From the NCBI GenBank assembly GCA_040752275.1, contig JBFMFH010000063.1:1-18031 (forward strand): a stretch of 18,031 nt of DNA, in the 5' to 3' direction. The stretch comes from JBFMFH01 sp040752275 (GTDB lineage: Bacteria > Acidobacteriota > Vicinamibacteria > Vicinamibacterales > JAKQTR01). This document shows, one piece after another, positions 1 through 6,915 of the stretch. The notes beneath the pieces are model-generated. The model did not search any database. It saw only the letters and a program-made list of their open reading frames with translations, and was not told the origin of the DNA. The first letter of the stretch is position 1; each line of letters opens with the position of its first letter. The translations under genes and the position numbers were made by a program.

Positions 1-34
1 TCAAGTTTCCGTCCCCTGCCTTCAAGACGTCTTC

Positions 35-127
35 GCCCCGCCGCAGGCGGGGCAAAGCCAACACTGTGAACTAGCGAGGCGGAGCCGCCCCGACACGCCT
101 CGGTGGTCTGAGGCGGAGCCTCGCTAG
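35..127. repeat. Cluster of short palindromes (REP/BIME-like intergenic element)
   Basis: No gene is visible in bases 1-200. Bases 35-53 form a perfect hairpin, GCCCCGCC and GGCGGGGC around a 3-nt loop. Bases 71-80 (CTAGCGAGGC) are exactly inverted at 118-127. Inside that pair lie GGCGG/CCGCC (78-89), GCCTC/GAGGC (97-114), and an 11-bp direct repeat GAGGCGGAGCC at 76-86 and 110-120. The core GGCGGAGCC recurs at 3884-3892. Nested palindromes plus recurrence suggest a dispersed repeat; the first hairpin could also be a terminator for a gene left of the window. Confidence 0.5.
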
Positions 128-246
128 CATTGTAGCCCTGCCCAGCGAGGGCGGGAACATCCGGCGCAGGCCGTTGTTGGTGTCGCCCGCGCGGACTCGG
201 GCTACACTTGGAGAGTCAGCATCCTCATTCTGGCAGGAGGACCCAC

Positions 247-771
247 GTGGATGACTTGCGGTATCCGATTGGCCGATTCGAAGCGCCCGTCAGATGCGGA
301 GCGGAAGACCGCGCCGCGTTCATCACCCAGATCGATGAAGCACCAGCCCGGCTGAGGGAGGCCGTCAGCGGGCTGTCCCCGGAGCAGCTTCGCGAGCCAT
401 ACCGAGATGGCGGATGGACACTGGCCCAGGTCGTCCACCACGTCGCCGACAGCCACGTGAACGCCTACGTCCGGTCCAAACTCACCGCGACGGCCGACAA
501 CCCGCTCATCACGGCCTACGACGAGACCAGGTGGGCCGCATTGCCGGACGCCACATCGGCCGACATCGAGGTGTCGCTCCGCCTGCTCGGCGCCATTCAC
601 GTGCGCTGGGTCGCGTTCCTGCGGGGCCTGGCCGCCGCCCAGTTCGACCGGACGTTCCAGCACTCCGAGCTCGGACCGGTCTCGCTGAACCGGATGCTCG
701 CGCTGTACGCCTGGCACGGGCGGCATCACACGGCGCACATCACGGGTCTGCGCCAGCGCAGGGGCTGGTAG
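247..771 (+). CDS. YfiT-like DinB-fold metal-dependent thiol (bacillithiol) transferase
   Basis: A 174-aa DinB/YfiT four-helix-bundle protein. Members transfer bacillithiol or a related thiol to electrophiles and act in the cytosol using one divalent metal held by three histidines. Visible signatures are the HHVADSH segment (about residues 64-70) and the C-terminal WHGRHHTAHI segment (156-165). By analogy with Bacillus YfiT the ligands should be H65, H160 and H164. The GTG at 247 is preferred over the in-frame TTG at 208 because an AGGAGG lies 6 nt upstream of it and the family begins close to this point (DLRYPIGRF). The thiol cofactor is not shown by the sequence; the historical annotation 'putative metal-dependent hydrolase' covers the same family. 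A small hairpin follows the stop codon. Confidence 0.88.
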   Translation: MDDLRYPIGRFEAPVRCGAEDRAAFITQIDEAPARLREAVSGLSPEQLREPYRDGGWTLAQVVHHVADSHVNAYVRSKLTATADNPLITAYDETRWAALPDATSADIEVSLRLLGAIHVRWVAFLRGLAAAQFDRTFQHSELGPVSLNRMLALYAWHGRHHTAHITGLRQRRGW

Positions 772-777
772 CCGCGC

Positions 778-795
778 GACGGGCGTTCACCCGTC
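778..795 (+). terminator. Hairpin just after the yfiT-like gene
   Basis: GACGGG and CCCGTC pair around a 6-nt loop, starting 7 nt after the stop codon at 771. There is no T-tract, so termination is only a guess. The C/G-palindromic run at about 826-851 could add to the structure. Confidence 0.3.
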
Positions 796-900
796 CCGGC
801 TCCAACAGGTCGATCCCCCTTCGACTCCCCGGGTGCCCCCGGGGGCCCCGGGTCATCGTCATCCCGCGGTGCGCCTGTGGGACTACGCCGAGAGCCCGCG

Positions 901-1515
901 TCAGTTGCGGATTTCCGCCTGCCCTCTCGTCGCGTCGAGCACCGCCGCGCGGAACCGGTCCCGGCCGGAGGCTGGCAAGCGCAGGTCGAAGCGGATCTCC
1001 GATCCGAACTCCTGGGAGACGATCTGGACCTCGTGCTCCGTGAACAGTTGCTGGACGACCGATAGCCGCGCGTAGTCGATGACGACGTGCAGCGAGGCCC
1101 ACTCGACACGTTCGGCCCTGGGCATCGAGGCCAGCGCCTGCTGGACGCCTCCGCCGTACGCGCGCACGAGGCCGCCAGTGCCGAGCTTCGTCCCACCGTA
1201 GTAGCGCGTGACCACGGCCACGATGTCGCCGATGCCGCTGTGCAGCAGCGCGTTCAGCATCGGACGGCCCGCCGTCCCTCGCGGCTCCCCATCGTCACTC
1301 ATCCCGACGTGGCCGGTCGCGCCCGGCGGGCCCACGACATACGCCCAGCAGTTGTGGGTGGCGCGGGCGTGTTCCTCTCTGACGCGGCGCACGAAGTCTG
1401 CCGCATCGTCGATGGTCGATGCTCGTCCGATGGTCGTGATGAACCGGCTGCGCCTGATTTCCTCGTCGACTCGGTGCGTGCCGGCTGGCACAGGGTAGCG
1501 GTCGGGATCGTTCAT
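901..1515 (-). CDS. YigZ / IMPACT family protein (UPF0029)
   Basis: A 204-aa member of the YigZ/IMPACT family. The N-terminal UPF0029 domain carries the hallmark run SDDGEPRGTAGRP followed by VTRYYGGTKLGTGGLVRAY, and a ferredoxin-like C-terminal domain (DUF1949-type) completes the usual bacterial length of about 200 aa. The eukaryotic relative regulates GCN2 and translation; the bacterial role is unsettled. The ATG at 1515 is chosen because family members start just before the RSRFI segment. The longer reading from a TTG at 1608 adds a proline-rich stretch with no family resemblance. No strong ribosome binding site is visible. It is transcribed divergently from msrB. Confidence 0.9.
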   Translation of the reverse strand: MNDPDRYPVPAGTHRVDEEIRRSRFITTIGRASTIDDAADFVRRVREEHARATHNCWAYVVGPPGATGHVGMSDDGEPRGTAGRPMLNALLHSGIGDIVAVVTRYYGGTKLGTGGLVRAYGGGVQQALASMPRAERVEWASLHVVIDYARLSVVQQLFTEHEVQIVSQEFGSEIRFDLRLPASGRDRFRAAVLDATRGQAEIRN

Positions 1516-1664
1516 CGGTCCGGGCGCGGGGCGCGCCGTCCCATTATCGCCCGGGGTGGAGTCCCAGAGCCGCAACGTCGCAACCTGGGGCGCTGTCGAG
1601 GCGTCCAACTGACCAGGCCGGAGGTTGGCCCCTGTCTTCCAGCCGGTCCGCCGCCGCGCCCCTG

Positions 1665-2189
1665 ATGAACCGATTCCAGCGACTCGTCGCCGCCCTCGTC
1701 GTTCTGGTGGTCGCGCTCCTGGCGTACGTGGTGCCGGCCGCCAGATTGGCGCGGCCGGCCGGAGGATCGATGTCGAACGGAGCCGAGACCGAGTTTCCCG
1801 TCACGAAGTCAGACGAAGAATGGCGCGGGCAGCTGACGGCCCAGCAGTACGCCGTGCTGCGGCGGCACGATACCGAGCTTGCCGGCACCAGCCCACTCAA
1901 CACCGAGCATCGGGACGGGGTGTTCGTGTGCGCCGGCTGCGGCCAGCCACTGTTCCGCTCGGAGACCAAGTACGACAGCGGCAGCGGGTGGCCGAGCTTC
2001 TACGACGCGATCGACGGCGCCGTCGGCACGACCGAGGACCGCTCGTACGGCATGCGGCGCATCGAAATCCACTGCAGCCGCTGCGGCGGCCACCTGGGCC
2101 ACGTGTTCCCGGACGGCCCGTGGCCAACCGGGCGACGCTACTGCACCAATGGCGCGGCCCTCGAGTTCGAGGCGGCGGCGCCCAAGTAG
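1665..2189 (+). CDS. msrB: Peptide-methionine (R)-S-oxide reductase MsrB with N-terminal membrane anchor
   Basis: A 174-aa protein that reduces the R-epimer of methionine sulfoxide in proteins. Residues 7-24 form one hydrophobic helix after a short basic N-terminus, so the enzyme is likely a membrane-anchored or exported, periplasm-facing MsrB. The catalytic domain spans about 43-169. Zinc is bound by C89/C92 (CAGC) and C137/C140 (CSRC). The catalytic cysteine is C160 in RYCTNGAAL, where many homologues have RYCxNSASL. I see no obvious resolving cysteine outside the zinc site. The start is the ATG at 1665; the anchor sequence supports it although the ribosome site is weak. A fragment matching residues 56-70 recurs about 780 bp downstream. 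Confidence 0.93.
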   Translation: MNRFQRLVAALVVLVVALLAYVVPAARLARPAGGSMSNGAETEFPVTKSDEEWRGQLTAQQYAVLRRHDTELAGTSPLNTEHRDGVFVCAGCGQPLFRSETKYDSGSGWPSFYDAIDGAVGTTEDRSYGMRRIEIHCSRCGGHLGHVFPDGPWPTGRRYCTNGAALEFEAAAPK

Positions 2190-2255
2190 CGCCGTGCCTG
2201 GTGCGGATGCTCGAAGGCCGCCGCTCAGGCCGACTGGCGCTTCGGCTCCACTGCG

Positions 2256-2589
2256 TCAGCGGCGCTCGGCGGCCCGCGATGGCCACTCGTACCGTCCGGA
2301 CTGCCCAGCTTCCAGCACTACTTCCCCGGTTCGTCCCCTGGGCCGCACCCAGGCGCTCCCCTCATGGACCTCGATCCGCGTCATGGATCGCCCGCTTTCG
2401 TCGCTCACTTCGACCGAGAACTCGGTACCGCGGTGGCCGGTCACGGCCGATGGTGTCCGCTCCTCGAATCCGCCCTTGGTCAGCATCTTCCCGACCAGAG
2501 TCGTACCCTTCCGGACCCGTCGTCCGAGCGCCGGTCGAGCCTTCGTAGACCGCCCCCGCCACGACACGCACCGGGGTTCGCATAGCCAT
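2256..2589 (-). pseudogene. FecR-domain protein fragment, apparently frameshifted
   Basis: On the minus strand, bases about 2525-2256 read as a FecR-type beta-domain: ERTPSAVTGHRGTEFSVEV, then TRIEVHEGSAWVRP, then GEVVLEAGQS. This matches the usual FecR order of RTPxAVxGxRGTxF, an EGxVxV strand and an LxAGQ strand. GC-rich third positions support coding in this frame. Upstream, the coding-like text switches to another frame (MAMRTPVRVVAGAVYEGST, starting at 2589), with the shift near 2520-2535. There is no signal peptide or N-terminal half. I read it as a decayed remnant of an exported FecR-domain protein; a short intact gene using only the downstream frame is less likely. Confidence 0.5.
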
Positions 2590-2618
2590 GTCGAGGCCGT
2601 ACACGTCGGGAGTTGCGA

Positions 2619-2666
2619 CCGCAGCTGACGCCGATGCAGTACGCCGTGCTCCGCCGTCACGACTCA
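2619..2666 (+). pseudogene. Short fragment of a second msrB
   Basis: Bases 2622-2663 match the msrB bases 1829-1870 at about 35 of 42 positions and read QLTPMQYAVLRRHDSG, against QLTAQQYAVLRRHDTE in the intact gene. Similarity stops on both sides. The LTPxQYxVL wording is in fact closer to the general MsrB consensus than the intact copy, suggesting an independent homologue and not a recent duplication. It is too short to encode a protein. Confidence 0.55.
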
Positions 2667-2707
2667 GGCCCGCTGCGCCCGGCACCCCGCAGGAATAGGT
2701 CATGCCC

Positions 2708-2728
2708 AGAAGGGGCCAGGCCCCTTCT
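2708..2728 (-). terminator. Perfect inverted repeat, likely terminator of the PAP2 gene
   Basis: AGAAGGGGCC and GGCCCCTTCT flank a single A: ten base pairs on paper, about eight with a 5-nt loop in practice. It lies 6 nt past the PAP2 stop codon. The sequence that follows on the minus strand is not T-rich, so it would be a weak or non-canonical terminator. Confidence 0.5.
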
Positions 2729-2734
2729 TCCCGA

Positions 2735-3715
2735 TCACCCGAGGGGCCCTGCCATTTCAGCCCGGTAGAGGACCCACACGCCGGCGACGACGACGCCGAA
2801 GAAGGCGACCACCCCGAGCGCGAGGACCGGCGCCTGGCGCCTGGTGGATTCGGCAATCAGCTCGCGAGGATGGCGGCGGAGAAACAGGATGTAGGCGAAG
2901 TACGCGGAAAGCGCTCCGGCGATCACGTCCGCGGCGTAGTGCTGCTTCGTGAAGAGCGTCGAGGCAGCAACCAGCGACGCCCACGTCACCGCGGCGATGC
3001 CGACCTTCCGGTGGACCCTGTAGCATGCCAGCGCTGAGACGAACGAGTGCGCGACGTGCAGCGAGGGAAAGCAGTTGTAGGGCACGTCGAGCGAGTAGGT
3101 GAGCCGCAGGCACCAGACCAGGAACCCCTCCCCGGGGACCGCCGCTGGCCGCGGTCCAACGGTCGGGTACGCCAGGAAGCCGACATACGCGATCACGATC
3201 ACGGTGAGATACGCCTTCATCGCGCGGCGAAACAGATCGTCGTCGCGGACGATCAGCAGCGGCAGCAGGACGACCGCAAACAGGGATCCGTAGACGATGG
3301 TCCAGACGGGCTCCAGGGGCACGACCCCATCCAGGGCCGTGGCCGGGACGAACAGCGTCCGGCCCTCGACGAGCGCGGGAATGGCGAAGTAGAGCGGCAC
3401 GAGCGACACGACCGCGCTGGCGAGGACCGTGCGCCACGCAAGGAAGGCGACGATGCCCGGCAGGGTGGCGATCACGAACGCGAAAGCGAATCTGGCCGCT
3501 GGGCCGTCGGACCAGTGGTCGCCAGCGACGGCGACGACCGCCGCCCCGACGACCAGCAGCCACCACGCGGTTCTCTGCCTCTCTGCAGGCAGCTGCCGGA
3601 CGCCGGTCACCAGGGCCGGACCGATCCCCAGCGCTGCCAGAAGACCAGTTCCCGCGGCAACGATGACAGGGTCGTGCACGATCGAGATATCGGGCGATTC
3701 TGCGCCGAGCCTCAT
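2735..3715 (-). CDS. PAP2 / inositolphosphotransferase-like membrane phosphatase
   Basis: A 326-aa polytopic inner-membrane protein of the PAP2 superfamily, most like the Aur1/Ipt1-type branch (PAP2_3). Active-site motifs are CFPSLHVAHS (PSLH at about 217-220) and KQHYAADVIAG (258-268). The histidine of the second motif is the expected nucleophile and its aspartate the partner. A YPTVGPRP turn (about 184-191) is also typical of this branch. Several hydrophobic helices precede the motifs and one follows at the C-terminus. The ATG at 3715 is chosen because GGAGAGGG sits just upstream; an earlier in-frame start at 3742 adds only arginine-rich residues. The likely substrate is a lipid phosphate or phospholipid head group, which the sequence does not specify. 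A hairpin follows the stop codon. Confidence 0.85.
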   Translation of the reverse strand: MRLGAESPDISIVHDPVIVAAGTGLLAALGIGPALVTGVRQLPAERQRTAWWLLVVGAAVVAVAGDHWSDGPAARFAFAFVIATLPGIVAFLAWRTVLASAVVSLVPLYFAIPALVEGRTLFVPATALDGVVPLEPVWTIVYGSLFAVVLLPLLIVRDDDLFRRAMKAYLTVIVIAYVGFLAYPTVGPRPAAVPGEGFLVWCLRLTYSLDVPYNCFPSLHVAHSFVSALACYRVHRKVGIAAVTWASLVAASTLFTKQHYAADVIAGALSAYFAYILFLRRHPRELIAESTRRQAPVLALGVVAFFGVVVAGVWVLYRAEMAGPLG

Positions 3716-3716
3716 C

Positions 3717-3822
3717 CCTCTCCGTCGCTGCCGTCCGGCCACAGCCTGGGCAACCGGGGGTATCTGTTCGACCTGGTGCCGGCCTTCATCAACGTCGTCG
3801 AGGGCGCGACGGACATCGACAG
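3717..3822 (+). pseudogene. Unidentified coding-like fragment
   Basis: In one plus-strand frame this stretch reads SLPSGHSLGNRGYLFDL and then VPAFINVVEGATDIDR. Nearly every third base is G or C and the residue mix is protein-like, unlike the other frames. There is no start codon or ribosome site, and the reading dissolves at the palindromic element beginning near 3836. I do not recognise the family. GHSLG recalls an alpha/beta-hydrolase elbow and PSGH a PAP2 motif, but the flanking residues fit neither well. It may be the scrap of a gene lost from this position. Confidence 0.3.
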
Positions 3823-3835
3823 GCGATCCTCACCC

Positions 3836-3899
3836 GCGCGAGGTCCCGGGCGGGCGGCCTTCGGCCGCTGGCGTCGGGCAGGCGGCGGAGCCCTCGCGC
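3836..3899. repeat. Palindromic intergenic element
   Basis: GCGCGAGG (3836-3843) and CCTCGCGC (3892-3899) are perfect 8-bp inverted ends. Between them is a strong hairpin at 3854-3868 (GCGGCC, TTC, GGCCGC) and a GGCGGAGCC at 3884-3892 shared with the cluster at 71-127. It lies 13 bp past the 3' end of the propeller gene and may serve as its terminator. Confidence 0.5.
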
Positions 3900-3912
3900 C
3901 GCCGGACGGTTC

Positions 3913-6327
3913 CTACTCGAAGAACCGCCGTTGGCGCGTCGACTTCTTGTTGATGGGCTCGGCGTCGAGCGCCCACATCCCTCGCCCGTGCGTCGCGATC
4001 ACGATGATGTTGTCGCGCGGGTGCACGACGAGGTCGTGCACGTAGGCCGACGGCAGGCCCGTGCCCGGAACCTCCCACGTCTTGCCGCCGTCCGTCGTGA
4101 CGTACACGCCCGTGTCGGTCCCCACATAGAGGATGTTCCGGTCGGCCGGATCCTCGCGGACGACGTTCACCGGTCCCATCGGGATGTTCGCGGCGATACT
4201 CGTCCACGTCTTGCCGAAGTCCGTCGACTTCCACACATAGGCGGTGAAGTCATCGTCGCGCTTGCCGTTCTGCGTCATGTACACGGTGCCCAGGTCGAAG
4301 GCCGACGCGACGATTCGCGACACCCACTTCTTGTACGGCAGCCCGGCCACGACTTCGGTCCAGGTCTTCCCGTAGTCCCGCGTCACGTGCACGCGCCCAT
4401 CGTCGGTCCCGACGTAGATGAGTCCGCCGCGAAGGGGAGACTCCGAGATGGTGAAGATGGTCTGGTACGGAATGTCGCCGAGCTCAGCGGCAATGTTGCC
4501 GGTGAGGTCCGGGCTGATGACCTCCCAGGTGTCGCCCCGGTCGCGCGACATGAGCAGGTACTGCATTCCGTGGTAGACGATGTTCGGATTGTGCGGCGAG
4601 AGGATCGTCGGCGCGAGCCATTGTCCCCGAAGCCGCGACTCGTCCGGGAAGCGCGCGGGAAGGAGCGACTTGGAGCGCTCGGGCCTGGGCTTGCTCATGT
4701 CGCTGCGGGTCAGGGTGCCATAGAAGCCCGACGAGTAGACGATGTTCGGGTTGGTCGGGTCGATCGCGTGCGTCGATCCCTCGCCACCCGGCGCGCCCTC
4801 GAAGTCCTGTGGCGGGATGGCAGTGCGCCCGCGGCTCAGGTCGACGGCCGCCCGGAAGCTGCCGTGGTCCTGCATCGAGCCGTAGACCCGGAAGGGCGTA
4901 TCCATGTCGTACGACAGGTTGAAGAACTGGGCGATTGGCAGGTTCAGTCTCGAGTCCTTCCATGTCGCGCCCTTGTCGTACGAGATAGCAAATCCCTGGT
5001 CGAAGACGTTGACCAGGTAGCTCGGGTTGTCGGGATCGATCCAGAGCCCGTGGTGGTCGCCGCCCGGGGTGCGCAGGCGCCGGAACGTCCTGCCGCCATC
5101 GGTCGAGACATTGAGGCCGAGACCCATGGTGTAGACGGTGTTCGGGTCGACCGGATCCGCCCGCAGCTGGCCGAAGACCCAGCCGTATGTGCCGGAGTGG
5201 CGTTCCATGAAGGTCTTCTGTTCGGGTGTCAGGCCGCTCGTCCGGGTCCACGTTGCGCCGCTGTCGTCGGATCGGTAGACGGTCGCTCCCTTGATGAAGC
5301 CCGATGAAGGAACGCCGTAGGGGTCGTTCTTCTCTTCCTCGGTTGGTTCCCGCGCGATCTCGTAGTTGTCGACCAGCGCGTAGAGCGTGGAGGGTTTCGC
5401 GCGGCAGATGTCGATGCCGATGCGGCCGCGGAACTGCGCATCTGGAAGGCCGCTATTGATGGGCATCCAGGTCTTGCCCCCATCCGTCGTCTTGAGGATG
5501 CCACTCCCGGTCGTTCTCGGCATGTTGCGTGGATCGTTCCACTTCAGCCGGATGCGCTGCCAGGTTGTCGCGTAGAGCGTCTCAGGGTTCGCGGGGTCCA
5601 TCACCAGGTCGATCGCGCCTGCTCTGTCGCTGACCGAAAGCAGATGGGCCCACGTCTTGCCGCCGTCCGTGGTCTTGTAGACGCCCCGCTCCGGGTTGAA
5701 GGTCCATTCCGCGCCAGACGCGGCGACGTAGACGATGTCCGGGTTCGTCGGGTGGATCACGATTCTCGGGATCGTATAGGTACGTTCAAGCCCCATGTGC
5801 TGCCAGGTCTTCCCGGCGTCGGTCGACTTGTAGACGCCAATCCCGGCCTGCGAGCTGCGGAAGATGTTGGCCTCGCCGGTGCCGAGCCAGACGATGGACG
5901 GGTTCGACGGCGCAACCGCCACATCGCCAATCGTCGTGGCCGGCCCCTGTTCGAAGACGGGTTGCCACGTCGTGGCCTCGTTCTCTGTCTTCCAGAGGCC
6001 GCCGCTCGCCGTCGCCACATAGATCGTGTATTGCCTGCCGCGGGGCGCGAGGACGGCGATGTCGGTGGAGCGGCCGCTGATGTTCTTTGGCCCGAGGAAC
6101 TGCCACTTCAGGTCCTTGAACGGCGACGAGGCCTTCATGGCCTCGTGCGCCTCGAAGCCCTTGAGCCGAAGCGCCGGATCGGTGGACGACACCACCTTCG
6201 GGGCCTGGGCGGGGGCAGCCTTCTTGGCGGCCTGGGCACGGGCGAGGATCGGTATGGAGACGAGGATTGAGGCTGCCAGCACGGTGAGGGCGAACGACGG
6301 GCGCCGCGCGCGATACGTGACGAACAT
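3913..6327 (-). CDS. Exported BNR/Asp-box (sortilin-VPS10-like) beta-propeller protein
   Basis: An 804-aa exported protein. Residues 1-31 are a signal peptide (basic start, hydrophobic core, cleavage likely after ARA). The rest is beta-propeller, with ten S/TxDxGxTW/F Asp-boxes at about 168, 219, 280, 353, 408, 449, 594, 649, 701 and 744, many followed by a Pro-Asn-x-x-Tyr-type strand (NPDIVYVA, NPNIVYSS). This layout is that of the sortilin/VPS10-like 'glycosyl hydrolase' proteins common in Acidobacteriota and Bacteroidota. They are often annotated as sialidase-like, but I see no sialidase catalytic triad, so binding or an unknown hydrolase role is more likely. ATG 6327 is fixed by AGGAGG 6 nt upstream; the earlier in-frame start at 6420 is not supported. 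Confidence 0.88.
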   Translation of the reverse strand: MFVTYRARRPSFALTVLAASILVSIPILARAQAAKKAAPAQAPKVVSSTDPALRLKGFEAHEAMKASSPFKDLKWQFLGPKNISGRSTDIAVLAPRGRQYTIYVATASGGLWKTENEATTWQPVFEQGPATTIGDVAVAPSNPSIVWLGTGEANIFRSSQAGIGVYKSTDAGKTWQHMGLERTYTIPRIVIHPTNPDIVYVAASGAEWTFNPERGVYKTTDGGKTWAHLLSVSDRAGAIDLVMDPANPETLYATTWQRIRLKWNDPRNMPRTTGSGILKTTDGGKTWMPINSGLPDAQFRGRIGIDICRAKPSTLYALVDNYEIAREPTEEEKNDPYGVPSSGFIKGATVYRSDDSGATWTRTSGLTPEQKTFMERHSGTYGWVFGQLRADPVDPNTVYTMGLGLNVSTDGGRTFRRLRTPGGDHHGLWIDPDNPSYLVNVFDQGFAISYDKGATWKDSRLNLPIAQFFNLSYDMDTPFRVYGSMQDHGSFRAAVDLSRGRTAIPPQDFEGAPGGEGSTHAIDPTNPNIVYSSGFYGTLTRSDMSKPRPERSKSLLPARFPDESRLRGQWLAPTILSPHNPNIVYHGMQYLLMSRDRGDTWEVISPDLTGNIAAELGDIPYQTIFTISESPLRGGLIYVGTDDGRVHVTRDYGKTWTEVVAGLPYKKWVSRIVASAFDLGTVYMTQNGKRDDDFTAYVWKSTDFGKTWTSIAANIPMGPVNVVREDPADRNILYVGTDTGVYVTTDGGKTWEVPGTGLPSAYVHDLVVHPRDNIIVIATHGRGMWALDAEPINKKSTRQRRFFE

Positions 6328-6460
6328 GAAGGTCCTCCTGATGTCTGTCGCCCAGGGCTGGGGCCTTCGCCACCGGCCACGGCCGCCCAAGGCAGCCCTG
6401 GACCCACGAAGCGGGCACACGAGAGCCGGAAACCGGCGGGGACTGATCGCAGACGCTGAG

Positions 6461-6466
6461 ATTCTA
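6461..6466 (-). promoter_or_regulatory. Possible -10 box for the propeller gene
   Basis: Read on the minus strand this is TAGAAT, about 134 nt before the ATG at 6327. A weak -35 (TTCAGC) lies 17 bp upstream. The 6328-6540 stretch otherwise holds only a small GCCGG/CCGGC hairpin (about 6425-6437). Confidence 0.3.
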
Positions 6467-6540
6467 TCGCAGCGGTCGCGTGGGCTGAAGTGGCGCTCGT
6501 AGGCCGTCTGGCGGTTGGGGGGCGAGAACGGCTGCGACGC

Positions 6541-6620
6541 ACTTGCGCTGCCGACGCTGGCAATATAGTATATGGGAGCGCTTTACTTGAAATCATAATG
6601 GGGACATGGTAACCTGTTGA
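6541..6620 (+). promoter_or_regulatory. AT-rich promoter/operator region of the higBA module
   Basis: This is the most AT-rich patch of the window. It holds a perfect palindrome ATATA-G-TATAT (6563-6573) overlapping a possible -10, TATAGT (6564-6569). A second possible promoter is TTGAAA (6587-6592), 17 bp, TAACCT (6610-6615), which would start transcription almost at the higB ATG. HigA-type antitoxins usually bind palindromes at their own promoter, so the 6563 palindrome is the first operator candidate. Neither promoter is proven. Confidence 0.4.
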
Positions 6621-6913
6621 TGCGGATCGTCGCGAAGCGGACGCTCCGGGAGTTCTGGCAGCGCCATCCAGATGCGGAGGAGTCCCTTCTTGCCTGGTAC
6701 CGTGAGGTTCTTCAGGAGGATTGGGACGGCCCCGCGAAGGTGAAGGCCAAGTACCGAAACGCGAGCATCATTGGCGACAACCGCGTGGTGTTCAACATCA
6801 AGGGCAACGACTACAGGCTCGTGGTGAAGATCAACTATCCCCACAGAGTCGTCTACATCCGCTTCGTGGGTAGTCACGCGGAGTACGACCGGATCAACGT
6901 GGAGGACGTCTGA
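6620..6913 (+). CDS. higB: HigB-type toxin (mRNA interferase, RelE fold)
   Basis: A 97-aa basic protein of the HigB toxin family (PF09907 type), which cleaves mRNA at the ribosome. The diagnostic C-terminal half is intact: RVVFNIKGNDYRLVVKINY and then VVYIRFVGSHAEYDRI, closely matching the family pattern FNIxxNxYRLVxxIxYxxxxVxIRFVGTHAEYDxI. Length is normal for the family. The ATG at 6620 is preferred to the TTG at 6617; the ribosome site is poor. The gene is followed after 2 bp by its antitoxin, whose ribosome site lies within the end of higB, in the toxin-first order typical of higBA. Third codon positions are less GC-rich than in neighbouring genes, consistent with acquisition by transfer. 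The toxin appears intact. Confidence 0.9.
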   Translation: MRIVAKRTLREFWQRHPDAEESLLAWYREVLQEDWDGPAKVKAKYRNASIIGDNRVVFNIKGNDYRLVVKINYPHRVVYIRFVGSHAEYDRINVEDV

Positions 6914-6915
6914 AC

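Noticed and set aside
1..200. tRNA or CRISPR-like repeat at the left edge
   Set aside because: The repeats are nested palindromes without spacers, and no cloverleaf or anticodon arm can be drawn.
826..851. C/G palindromic run, possible regulatory structure
   Set aside because: Simple CCCCGGGG composition in GC-rich DNA; no flanking motif to give it a role.
2735..3566. Other minus-strand frames across the PAP2 gene
   Set aside because: R-rich shadow products; the PAP2 frame has membrane helices and both active-site motifs.
3047..4045. 332-codon plus-strand frame over the PAP2 gene
   Set aside because: Mostly antisense shadow of PAP2; only the short 3717-3822 part has independent coding character and is reported separately.
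3931..5307. 458-codon plus-strand frame
   Set aside because: Antisense to the Asp-box propeller gene; no domain-like sequence, composition typical of a shadow frame.
3913..6327. True sialidase function for the Asp-box protein
   Set aside because: Asp-boxes are structural; I found no arginine triad or Tyr/Glu pair arrangement to support sialidase catalysis.
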